A stretch of 64,000 nt of DNA from Paraktedonobacter sp034437695. GTDB lineage: Bacteria; Chloroflexota; Ktedonobacteria; Ktedonobacterales; Ktedonobacteraceae. The stretch is from positions 6,275 to 70,274 of the forward strand of contig DAOTTJ010000219.1 of NCBI GenBank assembly GCA_034437695.1. Direction: 5' to 3'. The notes beneath the pieces were generated by a model that saw only the letters and a program-made list of their open reading frames with translations, ran no database searches and was not told the origin of the DNA. The position numbers and the translations under genes are program-made. Positions 43,329 to 52,565 of the stretch are shown one piece after another. Numbering within the stretch: position 1 is the first letter of the stretch; every line of letters begins with the position of its first letter.

Positions 43329-44495
43329 CTATAATCGTGGGTAGCGGGCGGCGATGTCGCCCCAGTGGACGCGGGCCGACGCGGCAAAGTCACGCTGCTG
43401 CTTGATCTCCATGAGACGCTGCTCAAACTGCACCAGCTTGTTGTGCGCGGCCTGGAGCCAGGCCTGGGGGATCTTGGTGTCGTCGATACGGTCTCTGAGT
43501 GCGCCATCCTGAAAATCAAAGTTGTCGTTGGTGGGAACTTCGTAGGCCTCCATCGCGTATGCGGCTGCTCCCAGCACGATGATGTCGCGGTGGATCTCGG
43601 GGATGGTCGAGCCACTGGCGTCGAGCTGGTGTTTGGTGGCATAGAAGATGCGCATGACCAGCGTGTTGTCCTGGGGTAGCTCGGCACTGTTGAGTTTGAT
43701 GGTGAAGGTCTGCTGGTACGCTCCAATCGGCGAGGGCGTGGCCCCGACTACGCCCTGTACACCCATATTGCCACCCGCAGCGAGCGCGTAGCTGCTATCC
43801 CAGAGGTTGCTGAACTCCGCGAAGTTGCGCTCAAAGGGCGGCCAATACATGACACCACTGGTGTTGACGCTCGGCGGCTGCGGCTGCGCGGTCAGACTAA
43901 CATCGCTGGCGTTGTCGGTGTAGACGCTTGTGGTGTTGTCCATCAGGGTAGCGAGCAGCAGCAGACTGGTGCCGCCGTTTTGTGTGCGGTAGAGGTTGCG
44001 CCCGATGACGGTATTCTGCGCGATGGCCGGCACAAGCGGCGCAAAGGGTCCGAGCGGGATGTTGGTGAGGTTGACCTGCCTATTGCTGACGGTGAGGCTG
44101 CTCGTTGGACCGGCAGGCGTCTCTCCACCCTGACTCAGGAAGCTCACGGCGTACTGGACGCTGCCGTTGACGTTGCCGCTCGCGCCTGCCGCTGCGCCGG
44201 GTGCGCTCGCGGGCGGCGCGAAGAAGCTGCCATAGACCTGCAAGGGACTGAGGATGCGTTCGATCCAGAGCACCGGGTAGGCGGGGTTGGCCGGCACAGG
44301 GTAGGGATAGGTGCGCTGAAACGGCTGCGTGGGCATATCGGCGAAATTGATATTTGGATAGTACTGGGTATAGTGATCGACGGCCTTATCAATGGCGCGG
44401 TCAAGGTCGCTCTGCTGCCAGCGCTGACTCGACCCGGCCGGATCAAAGAGGTCCAGCCGCAGTGCGTTTTCGATATCTGTCAGGGTAAAATTCAT
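43329..44495 (-). CDS. phage structural protein, unknown (head-neck position)
   Basis: The product is 388 residues from the ATG at 44495 (GAGGAG upstream). The N-terminal 60 residues (FTLTDIENALRLDLFDPAGS, QQSDLDRAIDKAVDHYTQYY) resemble the helical part of head-tail connector (adaptor) proteins. The middle contains a beta-rich insert with a fibronectin- or tail-fibre-like look (FLSQGGETPAGPTSS). The C-terminus returns to helices (AAYAMEAYEVPTND). It may be a connector with an inserted decoration domain. Confidence 0.55.
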   Translation of the reverse strand: MNFTLTDIENALRLDLFDPAGSSQRWQQSDLDRAIDKAVDHYTQYYPNINFADMPTQPFQRTYPYPVPANPAYPVLWIERILSPLQVYGSFFAPPASAPGAAAGASGNVNGSVQYAVSFLSQGGETPAGPTSSLTVSNRQVNLTNIPLGPFAPLVPAIAQNTVIGRNLYRTQNGGTSLLLLATLMDNTTSVYTDNASDVSLTAQPQPPSVNTSGVMYWPPFERNFAEFSNLWDSSYALAAGGNMGVQGVVGATPSPIGAYQQTFTIKLNSAELPQDNTLVMRIFYATKHQLDASGSTIPEIHRDIIVLGAAAYAMEAYEVPTNDNFDFQDGALRDRIDDTKIPQAWLQAAHNKLVQFEQRLMEIKQQRDFAASARVHWGDIAARYPRL

Positions 44496-44520
44496 GGGGA
44501 ACGCTCCTCTCTGTGGCATG

Positions 44521-46578
44521 CTAATGACCTTGTAGGCCAAACTGCGAGCTGTATTCGGCTTTCTGCGCGTCGTAGAGTGCGCGGTGCTCGATGATGCGAC
44601 AGACGGCGCTCTGTCCCACCCCAACCGGCGCAGCGCTGTCGGTCAGGGTGATGACATCGATAAGCTGAAGGGCGGGGTTGAGCGGCACGACGACGCTGTG
44701 TACGACCTGGCTACGCTGCTGCGTGTACATGAGCAGGCTGGCCGCGCTACTGGTCTGCGTTGTGGTGGTGAGCTTGAGGTCGACATGGTGCAGCACGCTC
44801 TCGACGCGCGTGGCCTGGTTGTGGGTGTCGTCGTAGGCTTCGCTGGTGGTCAGGTTAAAGGGCATGGAGCTGCCGGGCGGCTTGCCACTGGCGATGATGT
44901 GGTTGGCGCGTTGAAAGTCGCCGCCAAAGCTGAGCAACTCGATCTCGGGCTGGTAGCTCCACACGCTGCTATCGCTGGCCTGGACCTCGCGTACCTGGAG
45001 CGTCTCGTTCTGGTCAAGAAAGTAGTCGAGACCATAGGTGGCGCACAGCGAGTCGAGCGCCCGGCGATACTTCTGGCCCGCCTGAAGCACAAAGCTCGGG
45101 ATGACCTGGCTTAGCTGACTGCCCGCGACGAGGTTGACGCTGAACAGCCCGGCCCTGGCGCATACCTCCAGAACCAGCCACTGAATCGTCTGGCCGCTAA
45201 AGGTGTTCTGCCAGCGAGCCACGCGGTCGAGCCGTCCCGAGAGGTCAAGACCCGTGAGGCGCAGTTGGTTCTGCTGGGGTCCGCGCTCGATGTCGATGCG
45301 GGCCAGACGATAGGTGCCGCTGGCCACACGGTCAGAGACGCCGCCGACGCGATAGCCCTCGCTGAGTCTGAGCGTGGCTTCGGGGGTGATCGGCTGAGCG
45401 TTTCCACCACCCACCAGGTTGATCGCGCTGTTGTACTGGCCACGCTGGTTGTCGAGCACTACCACCAACTCGGCGGGCCTGTTCAGACGCTCGTGGCGCG
45501 TGTAGTTGAGGACCGTGGCCGAGGCGTCGAGGTATTGCGCGGGGTTGCTACTGCTAAAAGCCGGTGTGCTCAAGACACTGACCGGACTACTGAAGTAGTA
45601 CCGCGCTCCGCTGCTCCCACTGGCAGGCGCACTCAGGGCAAAGACGTTGCCACTGTAGCGCGTGGCAAGTTCGTGGAGTATCCAACCATCCGACCAGTGA
45701 ACGAAGTCGAGCGACTCGCGCACACGACAATAGCTGTAGACTGCTCCCGAGACGACGCCGCTATCGATCTCGTTACAGCAGAGGTGATAGAGTCCATCGT
45801 AGAGGCTGAGGCGTGGACTGAGGCGCACAATGGCCGTGCTGGTGGCGGGCGCAATCGAGGTGTTGAGCGACCACGTGCCACCCACTCCCGCCGCGCTATA
45901 TTTCGCACTCCCCAAACTATAGACATCGCTATAGGCAATGTTGTACTGGCTCCCCGTCCAGGCGACGGCCAGACCAGCCCCGGCGCTCAGGTGGGCCAGT
46001 CCCCAGTTCTGTGCCGCACTCCAACTGCCCGCGCTCAAGAAACACGCCCCCAGGTCGTCACCTCCCACTACATCGTACTGAAAAAACACGTCGCTATTGC
46101 CCGCGCTGGCTATGCCCTTCGTCAGCGCGGAACCCGCGAGCGTGACAACCGTGGTGGGTCCGCTCCAGCTCGCTCCATTGGTAGTGCTGGTCCAGCAATA
46201 GAGCGCGTTGCCCCCAGTCCCCTGCTGCGCGAAGGCGCGGAGCGTGCCACCGTTGTTGCTGATCGCACAACCACCGTCTTGAAACATGTTGCCGCTCGCG
46301 CCCGCAAAGGTGGTCACTCCCGCCCATTGCGCGGCCTGCGCTGGATCGGTGATGCGCGAGTATTGCAGGTTGCTGGTGAAACCAAAGGAGCCTCGCGTGA
46401 GGTTGACGCGTACAATGCTGCCATCGTTCGCGATACATACGTCCGACCACTGATCGACCAGACCCGGCGTCTGGTAGGCCGTCAGGTGGTTGGTGTGGTC
46501 TTCAAGCGTTAAACCGATCGCCGGTCGCCTGGTGTTGGCGGCCAGGGCTGACTGCATTGCGGCGTCAATCGTTCGCAT
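44521..46578 (-). CDS. large phage tail or receptor-binding protein
   Basis: The 685-residue protein has an N-terminal half (about 1-330) rich in Trp/Gly/Ser beta repeats like a sialidase-type propeller (WSGPTTVVTLAG, NWGLAHLSAGAG). Its C-terminal half (about 350-680) resembles a baseplate/tail hub (YLDASATVLNYTRHERLNRP, LRLTGLDLSGRLDRVARW, ITLTDSAAPVGVGQSAVC). It probably binds the host surface or forms the tail tip. The ATG at 46578 overlaps the upstream gene by 14 bases. Confidence 0.6.
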   Translation of the reverse strand: MRTIDAAMQSALAANTRRPAIGLTLEDHTNHLTAYQTPGLVDQWSDVCIANDGSIVRVNLTRGSFGFTSNLQYSRITDPAQAAQWAGVTTFAGASGNMFQDGGCAISNNGGTLRAFAQQGTGGNALYCWTSTTNGASWSGPTTVVTLAGSALTKGIASAGNSDVFFQYDVVGGDDLGACFLSAGSWSAAQNWGLAHLSAGAGLAVAWTGSQYNIAYSDVYSLGSAKYSAAGVGGTWSLNTSIAPATSTAIVRLSPRLSLYDGLYHLCCNEIDSGVVSGAVYSYCRVRESLDFVHWSDGWILHELATRYSGNVFALSAPASGSSGARYYFSSPVSVLSTPAFSSSNPAQYLDASATVLNYTRHERLNRPAELVVVLDNQRGQYNSAINLVGGGNAQPITPEATLRLSEGYRVGGVSDRVASGTYRLARIDIERGPQQNQLRLTGLDLSGRLDRVARWQNTFSGQTIQWLVLEVCARAGLFSVNLVAGSQLSQVIPSFVLQAGQKYRRALDSLCATYGLDYFLDQNETLQVREVQASDSSVWSYQPEIELLSFGGDFQRANHIIASGKPPGSSMPFNLTTSEAYDDTHNQATRVESVLHHVDLKLTTTTQTSSAASLLMYTQQRSQVVHSVVVPLNPALQLIDVITLTDSAAPVGVGQSAVCRIIEHRALYDAQKAEYSSQFGLQGH

Positions 46579-46867
46579 GCTGAACTCCCTCCTCGCGCCC
46601 GGCTAGCAGGGAGAGAGCCTCGCTCTGCTCCCCAAAGATGATACGCAGTAACTTCTCTTCTTCGCTGTCGGCCTGGTTGAGAAAGTGCTGACGCAGGTCG
46701 AGCAGCCGGGCAATCAACGTGACGTATTTGACGGCGACGTTGGCGGCCTGGACCGGCTCAAGTTCCTCCGGCAGAAAGGTGTCGAGCAGCAGTCGCGTCC
46801 GGTCTTCCAGACGCTCAAGCCAGGCATTGATGCGCTGGAGCGCGTCGCGCTGGTAGTCTTCTGGCAT
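46565..46867 (-). CDS. small phage protein, helical
   Basis: The product is 100 residues from the ATG at 46867, with AGGGGG nine bases upstream. It is helical and acidic (YQRDALQRINAWLERLEDRT, ADSEEEKLLRIIFGEQSE). It may be a scaffold-like or tail-assembly chaperone-like protein by its position before the tail protein. No family was recognised. It overlaps the next gene by 14 bases. Confidence 0.5.
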   Translation of the reverse strand: MPEDYQRDALQRINAWLERLEDRTRLLLDTFLPEELEPVQAANVAVKYVTLIARLLDLRQHFLNQADSEEEKLLRIIFGEQSEALSLLAGREEGVQHAND

Positions 46868-46939
46868 GTAAGTGGTCCCCCTGACTGTGGTGCTAGATGG
46901 CATAGCTATACGTGTAAACAGGGTTTCTCAAAAGTTTTT

Positions 46940-47290
46940 TCTTCCCCACCCACCCTTCGAGTAGAGATTTTGTGAGGACACCTCATACTCCGGCTGGGGA
47001 CCGCTGTCCCCTGCTCCCCTGCTTTTTCGAGTAGAGAGTTTGTGAGGACACCTCCATTCGCGCGGACTTTAGCAGAGGGTCACCCTCTGCACTCCTGTTT
47101 TGCGTGTTTTACGTCCGGCAAAACACGCAAAACAGAATAAAAAGTTTGTTGGGGACACCCCAAGCCCCGGCAAAGGGCTGCCGCCCTCTGCACTCCCGCC
47201 TAAGTCTGCGCCTATGGAGGAAACGGCTGGGGACCGCTGTCCCCTGCTCCCCTGCTTTTAACGACTTTTGCGAAGCCTTATACGTGTAGA
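46940..47290. repeat. modular intergenic repeat, copy F, with nested direct repeats
   Basis: The 437-base gap between phage genes holds a composite repeat. A perfect 36-base direct repeat occurs at 46991-47026 and 47223-47258 (starting CGGCTGGGGACCGC). A 28-base direct repeat with one mismatch is at 46957-46984 and 47027-47054. There is a GTTTTGC hairpin at 47097-47133, and the box TTGGGGACACCCCAAGCCCC with CAAAGGGCTGCCGCCCTC. The insertion lies inside the phage module. Confidence 0.75.
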
Positions 47291-47304
47291 GTGTAACTGT
47301 AGGA

Positions 47305-47892
47305 TTAGGTGGTATAGCCATACGTGTAGAGCGTAATGGTACAATTTCCGAGGTTGGCCTTGACATCGATCTGGCCGCTACTGTCCAACGGGAGCAGGGC
47401 GTTGCCGTTCATGCTCTGGTTGGCGATCTGCTGGTTGCCCAGGACAAAGTAGTTGCCGATCGTTCCACCGTGCGGGGCGATGGCGGCCCACGCCCCGACG
47501 GTGGCACTGCCAAAGTAGGCGCGACACAGCACACCAGTTATGCCAACCGGCAGACCGCTGGTGACGCCCGTGAGGGTATATGTGTTGGTCACCCCACTGT
47601 TGATTGCGACGTTATTAAGCTGAATAAACGGGGTGACAAAGACCACGCGAGCGGGCGCAGGTACAGGCGTCACGCCGTAGATGGCGAGAATGACCGCATC
47701 GCTCGGGTTCTGCGCGTCGAGAAAAAGCACCGCACAATTTGCCCCGATCAGCGCACTCGTCCCGTCGACGCTGGTCGCCACCGGCACGTTGGCCAGCACA
47801 TAGCTGGTCGCCTCGATGATCAGCACACTCGCGGTATACGTCGCGCTATTAAAGGTCTGAAGCAGACCGCGTTTGATGACTTGCTCGGTCAC
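47305..47892 (-). CDS. phage structural protein, unknown
   Basis: The product is about 195 residues if the start is the GTG at 47892 (AAAGGAG 11 bases upstream); an ATG at 47937 is the alternative. It is beta-rich with repeated Gly/Val/Thr (INSGVTNTYTLTGVTSGLPV, WAAIAPHGGTIGNY). It is probably a decoration or tail-fibre-type protein. No family was recognised. Confidence 0.5.
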   Translation of the reverse strand: MTEQVIKRGLLQTFNSATYTASVLIIEATSYVLANVPVATSVDGTSALIGANCAVLFLDAQNPSDAVILAIYGVTPVPAPARVVFVTPFIQLNNVAINSGVTNTYTLTGVTSGLPVGITGVLCRAYFGSATVGAWAAIAPHGGTIGNYFVLGNQQIANQSMNGNALLPLDSSGQIDVKANLGNCTITLYTYGYTT

Positions 47893-47969
47893 TGTCTGAT
47901 AGACTCCTTTCGTCTCGCTGCACGCGTGAGAATGCATAAACGCACGTTAGTATAGAACAGGATAGATGC

Positions 47970-49184
47970 TTGAAAAAAGCCACAACCGACGCGCACCCTT
48001 TGTGGAAAAACGGTGATTATCTGCTGCTCTGGAGCGGACAGGTGGTTTCGAGCCTCGGCTCGCAGGTTTCGAACCTCGCGCTGCCGCTGCTGCTGCTCGC
48101 GCTCACCCACTCGCCCGCACAGGCCGGCCTCGCCGGCCTGCTCCGCACACTGCCCTACCTGCTGGTCAGTCTCCCGGCTGGCGCGTTGGTCGATCGCTGG
48201 GACCGCAAGCGCGTCATGCTGATCTGCGATACCGGGCGAGCGCTGAGCCTGGCAAGTATCGTGGTGGCGGCGTGGCTGCAAGACCTCACGCTGCTCCAGA
48301 TCTACTTTGTCGCGCTGCTCGAAGGCACGCTCTTTGTCTTTTTTAACCTCGCTGAGGTCGCCTGTCTGCCCCGCGTGGTGGGCAAAGAGCAACTGCCCGC
48401 CGCGGTTGCGCAGAATTCTGCGGTGCTGAATATCGCCGCGCTGCTGGGCGGACCCCTGGGCGGCATACTCTATGGCCTCAGTCGGCTCCTGCCTTTCGCC
48501 GCCGACGCCGTTTCGTATCTCCTGTCGGTCCTCTCGCTGTTCGCTATCAAGACCTCGTTTCAGGGCGACCGCGTTGCGCCCTCGCGCCACCTCTGGCAGG
48601 AGATTCGCGAGGGCCTGACCTGGCTCTGGCAACACCCCCTGATCCGGGCGCTGGCCATCCTGACCGGCTGCTTTAACCTGCTGACGGCGGGCTTCGACCT
48701 CCTGCTGATCGTCCTGCTGCAATCGCTGCACGCCTCGCCGTTCATCATCGGCCTGGTCTTTGCCCTCAGCGGCCTCGGCGGCATTGCCAGCAGTCTGCTC
48801 GCTCCTGTACTGCAAAAGTACCTGAGCTTCAGCCAGATCGTGCTGGGCTGCTGCTGGCTCACCGTGCTCCTCTGGCCACTTTACGCGCTCTTGCACAGTA
48901 TTTTTGCCGTGGCAATCATTAGTGTCGTGATCTTCTTTGGCACAAACCCCTATAACGTGGTGGTCATCAGCTATCGCAGCGCGATCATCCCCGACGAGCT
49001 GCAAGGCAGAGTGAATAGCGTCTATCGCCTGGTGGCCTTCGCAGGTCAACCTCTGGGCGTCGGCCTGCTTGGCCTGATACTTCAGGTCTTCTCGGTCATC
49101 CCGACGATCCTGATCTTTGAAGCTGGCTTTCTCCTGATGGCGATTGGCGCGACCCTCAATCCACCTATTCGTCGCGCTCGTTAA
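47970..49184 (+). CDS. MFS transporter (EntS-like), embedded in the phage module
   Basis: The product is 404 residues from a TTG start at 47970. It has twelve predicted membrane spans and the MFS signature between spans 2 and 3 (AGALVDRWDRKRVML), plus a mid-protein loop after span 6. The EntS/MFS_3-like family exports siderophores and drugs. It is the only plus-strand gene inside the 41-56 kb minus-strand phage module, so it looks like inserted cargo. Its promoter is not obvious. Confidence 0.85.
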   Translation: MKKATTDAHPLWKNGDYLLLWSGQVVSSLGSQVSNLALPLLLLALTHSPAQAGLAGLLRTLPYLLVSLPAGALVDRWDRKRVMLICDTGRALSLASIVVAAWLQDLTLLQIYFVALLEGTLFVFFNLAEVACLPRVVGKEQLPAAVAQNSAVLNIAALLGGPLGGILYGLSRLLPFAADAVSYLLSVLSLFAIKTSFQGDRVAPSRHLWQEIREGLTWLWQHPLIRALAILTGCFNLLTAGFDLLLIVLLQSLHASPFIIGLVFALSGLGGIASSLLAPVLQKYLSFSQIVLGCCWLTVLLWPLYALLHSIFAVAIISVVIFFGTNPYNVVVISYRSAIIPDELQGRVNSVYRLVAFAGQPLGVGLLGLILQVFSVIPTILIFEAGFLLMAIGATLNPPIRRAR

Positions 49185-49274
49185 CCTGTTGTTCATAGCA
49201 ACCCTCCTCGCGGCGCGGGGTCCGGGAGTCCAGGTCGCATTGCTACGACCTGAACCCCAGACTCGCCCGCCTGG

Positions 49275-49568
49275 TTACCCGTCGTTGGTCATCTGACCCG
49301 GCACGGGGACGTTATCGGCAACGGTGTAGGTGTGGAGGCTGGCAGCGGTGAAGTCGCCGCGATTCAGGCCGGCGTTGATCGCGCTGGCACACTGCGCCAG
49401 CGTGCTACTGCCGCTGTTCGTGACCGGACACCATGTCCCCGCCTGCGGCAAGACACCGTCGACCAACTGCTGAAAGATTGCCCCGGTCCGGGGGCAAAAG
49501 TAGCTCCCGATCGGCGCGTTGGCCCCGCCGTTATACCTTCCAAAGACCAGTTCACATTGATCAAGCAT
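49275..49568 (-). CDS. small phage protein, Cys-rich
   Basis: The 97-residue protein has four cysteines (QCELVFG, YFCPRTG, WCPVTN, QCASAIN) and begins with a helix. It may be a tail or surface protein with disulfides. It starts with ATG at 49568 (GAAAGG upstream). No family was recognised. Confidence 0.45.
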   Translation of the reverse strand: MLDQCELVFGRYNGGANAPIGSYFCPRTGAIFQQLVDGVLPQAGTWCPVTNSGSSTLAQCASAINAGLNRGDFTAASLHTYTVADNVPVPGQMTNDG

Positions 49569-49602
49569 GGCTTTGCCTTTCTTTTTGTCTCACTTGCTTG
49601 TT

Positions 49603-50550
49603 TTAATAGTAAAAAATCGTTACGCCAGGATTGGCGGCATTGCCCGCGACGGTGATACCGTTGAACGCGGGGGCCTGGCAATCGATCAGCGTCCCGACCG
49701 CTGCACCAGCCGGGACAATCCCGATCTTGGTGCCGCTATTGGTAGTGGCGTTGTCAAAAACGTCGAGTTCGTTGCTCCCGCTGCTCGTCACGAGGATACG
49801 CGCCAGGCGACCCGCACCGCCCTTGACGACGGTGTTCGCGGCGTTGGCCGCAGCGATGGCCGTGCTACTCTTTCCTCCAACATTGACATCCTGGACTCCA
49901 CGAAAGCCCTGCTTGGCGTAAAGGTTGCCCGTCCCGGCGTCGAAGACCGTCTCCTGGATCATCAGGACTCCCTCAGGCGAGACGGACCCGGAGGCCGGGC
50001 CAGCCGAGTTGAAGATCGACCACTGCGCCGTCGTCTGTCCGGTTACGACAACCGGACTTTTGAGCGGCACACTGGTGACGCTTGCACCCGGCGTGAAGCT
50101 ATCGGCAATGTAGACGTACTCGGAGGCCGCACCACCGCTCAGTTTAAGCGTCTGACCCGGCAGCAGGGTCTTGGGCGCAAGCGTAAAGGTAAGGCTGGTG
50201 TCGCCCGTCGCCGTGACGGTGACGGCGCTGCTCTGCGAACCTTTGCCCAGCCACGTGCGTAGACGATCCCAGGCCAGTTGACTGGGAACACCGCTGGCCA
50301 GCGGCGGTCCACCACTGCTATAGCCCATCAGCGCCAGCGCGAGCAATGCCCCCAGGCTGGCACCGTCGTCCTGGCTCATCTGCGGCGCAGACCCGCTGAT
50401 CTGCGCCAGGTTGATGCTCTGGTTGGCCGCCCACGCGGCGATGTTGACGAGCAGGTTGCCCGGCGCGTCAAGGTTGAGTGCCGCTCCCTGACCGCTCGCT
50501 TGCTTTCCTCCGACGAGTTCGGAGCCATCGGGGTTAAGGTATCCCGGCAT
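49603..50550 (-). CDS. phage structural protein (head decoration or fibre-like)
   Basis: The product is 315 residues from the ATG at 50550 (AAAGGAG upstream). It is low in charge and rich in Ala/Gly/Ser/Thr, with a start (YLNPDGSELVGGKQASGQGA) and beta-rich tail segments (FTLAPKTLLPGQTLKLSGG, TLIDCQAPAFNGITV). The position after the capsid gene suggests a decoration or fibre protein. The call is by position and composition only. Confidence 0.5.
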   Translation of the reverse strand: MPGYLNPDGSELVGGKQASGQGAALNLDAPGNLLVNIAAWAANQSINLAQISGSAPQMSQDDGASLGALLALALMGYSSGGPPLASGVPSQLAWDRLRTWLGKGSQSSAVTVTATGDTSLTFTLAPKTLLPGQTLKLSGGAASEYVYIADSFTPGASVTSVPLKSPVVVTGQTTAQWSIFNSAGPASGSVSPEGVLMIQETVFDAGTGNLYAKQGFRGVQDVNVGGKSSTAIAAANAANTVVKGGAGRLARILVTSSGSNELDVFDNATTNSGTKIGIVPAGAAVGTLIDCQAPAFNGITVAGNAANPGVTIFYY

Positions 50551-50570
50551 AGCTTGCTCTCCTTTCTGGA

Positions 50571-52565
50571 CTAGATGCCACGGTAAAGACCGCGCCAATC
50601 GACCACGCAGCCGCCGTATTCGTGGCGGATCTTGTAGCTGATCACATCCTGCGTAAAGTTGAGGCCGAACAGCGGCTGGTCCTGGATGAACAGCACCGGG
50701 TTGACCTGGCCACCGACAAAGCCTATCTCGATAGTGTCGACGATGCGCGGGTCGGCGGCGAAAAACCACTGCGTGGTATTGCTCAACTGCGGCGAGACGA
50801 TAGGCGTCACATAGCCCAGCATCGGGTTGATATCGTTGTTTGGACTGCCCGGCACGCCCGCGCTGCGCGTGGTGATCATCGCTGTCCACTCCAGTTCAGG
50901 CGGCACAATCAGGTAGCTCGGCTTGAGTCCCAGACGCTTGCCCGAAAAGTTGGTCTGCTCGCGCATCACCGTCACCCCGCTCTGCATCGCCGCACTGCTC
51001 AAGGCCGACGACCCCAGGTTGCTGTGCGGCGCACCACTGGTAAACAGCGCGTTCCCGTCAAAGATGCTCGGGTTGCTCGACAGAAAGGCATAGACAAATT
51101 CGGCCAGCGTATACGCCGCCGCCACCGCCAGCTTGGTCGGGATCTGCTTGATGGCAAACAGGTCGTCATTGATGATAGTCTCTCTGGAGACAGTGACAAG
51201 GTTTCCACGCTTGGTTGGAACGTAGGTTGCGGCGGTATCGGTAAGGGTGATCGAGGTATAGGTAGTGTCCTCCGGCACGGTGGAAAGCGAGCCGAAGCTG
51301 CCCAGGCGTACGCGGCTCTGTTGCTTGAAATCTTTGATCGGAGCCAGTACGACAAAGCGCTGCCACTCGGCGGGCCACGCCTGATAGTCTTTGAGCAGCC
51401 GCTTGTTCATCGAGGTGCCGAGCAGGTAGCTGAAGCTGGCGGTGGTGGTATCGACCTCGCTGATGCGCGTGACCGGCGCGTTCTCGCTGACGTGGATCTG
51501 GCCGAGCGTCGAGCGGTCGTTAAAGCCGCCCACGCCGCTGTCCCCAGTGACCCGCGCGTACGCCTCACGGATCGAGCTAAAGCCACGAATATTGCCATAG
51601 CGCGTGGTGTCGATCTCCAGGTCAAACATGCCGTCAAAGGCAGCCTGGACCTTCTCGGCCTCGCTGACCATCTGTCCGGTGCGCGGCTTTTCATAGCCGT
51701 GACCGGTGATCAGTCCTGCACTGGCCAGACCGGCCAGGACGCTGCTCATACTGCTCAACTCGCGCTCCAGTTCGCTGACTTCAAAGACGCGGCCCGCGAA
51801 GCGTTCGTGGATACTCTGCCGGGCCACCTGGGGGAGGACGCTCTCCAACAGACGACGCTCCAGCAGCAACGCACAGCGTTCGCTGCGCAACGACTGCATG
51901 AGCTGCTGGGCCTCGTTGATCTGCTCACCCTCGCTCTGCATGGTTGAGCACGGCTCACTCTCTGTCTCCACCTGCGAGTCGACCGGGGTCTGACTGACAA
52001 ACTGTTCCATATCTTCTTCTCCTTCGCTGTGTAAGATGCGCTGAAACGCCCCTCCGGCGCTGGCGCGAGTCACTACATCACAACTGTTCAGCGCGAGCAC
52101 TTTGCTCACGTGTTTGGCTTTAAGCGCGGCATCGTGCTCGGCGATGCCGAATATATCGATACTCACCCCGATCAGGTCGGGCTTGCCTATCTCGACGGCT
52201 TCTTTGACCATACTCCACAGCCAGTCGGCCGCAGTAAAGATGTGCAGCGTGGCTTCCACACGTCCCAACGGCGTCTGCACGTCGTCGGGCAAAAACTGCG
52301 CGTCTTTGTAAAAACCAACCATGTCGCGCACGCTGCGCGTCTGCTGGTCGGAAGGCGTGCGCCCATGATCGGCGTACGCTCGCGCTCCTTCGACCAACTG
52401 TGAGATCTGTTGCAGCGCGTTAGTGTCGTAGTAAAATCCGTTGATCGACTTGCCGCCACGCACGATAGTGACCCTGACTTCGTGGCCAGCGTCGTCGAGC
52501 GTCCCAGCCTCGCAGATCTGTCCAAGCAGACGCATGCTCGTCCCTGACTCGTCGCGGGCGGTCAT
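50571..52565 (-). CDS. prohead-protease-like domain fused to major capsid protein
   Basis: The 664-residue protein has two parts. Its N-terminal part (about 1-200) looks like a phage maturation protease/scaffold region (VRVTIVRGGKSINGFYYD, DLIGVSIDIFGIAEHD, LNSCDVVTRASAGG). The part from about 300 to 664 is capsid-like (EKVQAAFDGMFDLEIDTTRY, SSNPSIFDGNALFTSGAPHS, QTNFSGKRLGLKPSYLIVPP, EIGFVGGQVNPVLFIQDQPL). The middle (200-290) is a coiled-coil delta-like region. A fused protease-capsid is seen in some Mu-like and GTA-like phages. Serine protease residues could not be assigned with certainty. Confidence 0.75.
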   Translation of the reverse strand: MTARDESGTSMRLLGQICEAGTLDDAGHEVRVTIVRGGKSINGFYYDTNALQQISQLVEGARAYADHGRTPSDQQTRSVRDMVGFYKDAQFLPDDVQTPLGRVEATLHIFTAADWLWSMVKEAVEIGKPDLIGVSIDIFGIAEHDAALKAKHVSKVLALNSCDVVTRASAGGAFQRILHSEGEEDMEQFVSQTPVDSQVETESEPCSTMQSEGEQINEAQQLMQSLRSERCALLLERRLLESVLPQVARQSIHERFAGRVFEVSELERELSSMSSVLAGLASAGLITGHGYEKPRTGQMVSEAEKVQAAFDGMFDLEIDTTRYGNIRGFSSIREAYARVTGDSGVGGFNDRSTLGQIHVSENAPVTRISEVDTTTASFSYLLGTSMNKRLLKDYQAWPAEWQRFVVLAPIKDFKQQSRVRLGSFGSLSTVPEDTTYTSITLTDTAATYVPTKRGNLVTVSRETIINDDLFAIKQIPTKLAVAAAYTLAEFVYAFLSSNPSIFDGNALFTSGAPHSNLGSSALSSAAMQSGVTVMREQTNFSGKRLGLKPSYLIVPPELEWTAMITTRSAGVPGSPNNDINPMLGYVTPIVSPQLSNTTQWFFAADPRIVDTIEIGFVGGQVNPVLFIQDQPLFGLNFTQDVISYKIRHEYGGCVVDWRGLYRGI

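Noticed and set aside
42938..43726. Extended frame ahead of the membrane/coiled-coil phage protein
   Set aside because: The extension is antisense-like Arg/Ser/Pro sequence overlapping the neighbouring gene, and the ATG at 43273 has AGGAGA upstream.
47889..49196. Minus-strand frame across the MFS gene
   Set aside because: It is a shadow of the plus-strand transporter, very rich in Gln, Arg and Glu, with no domain.
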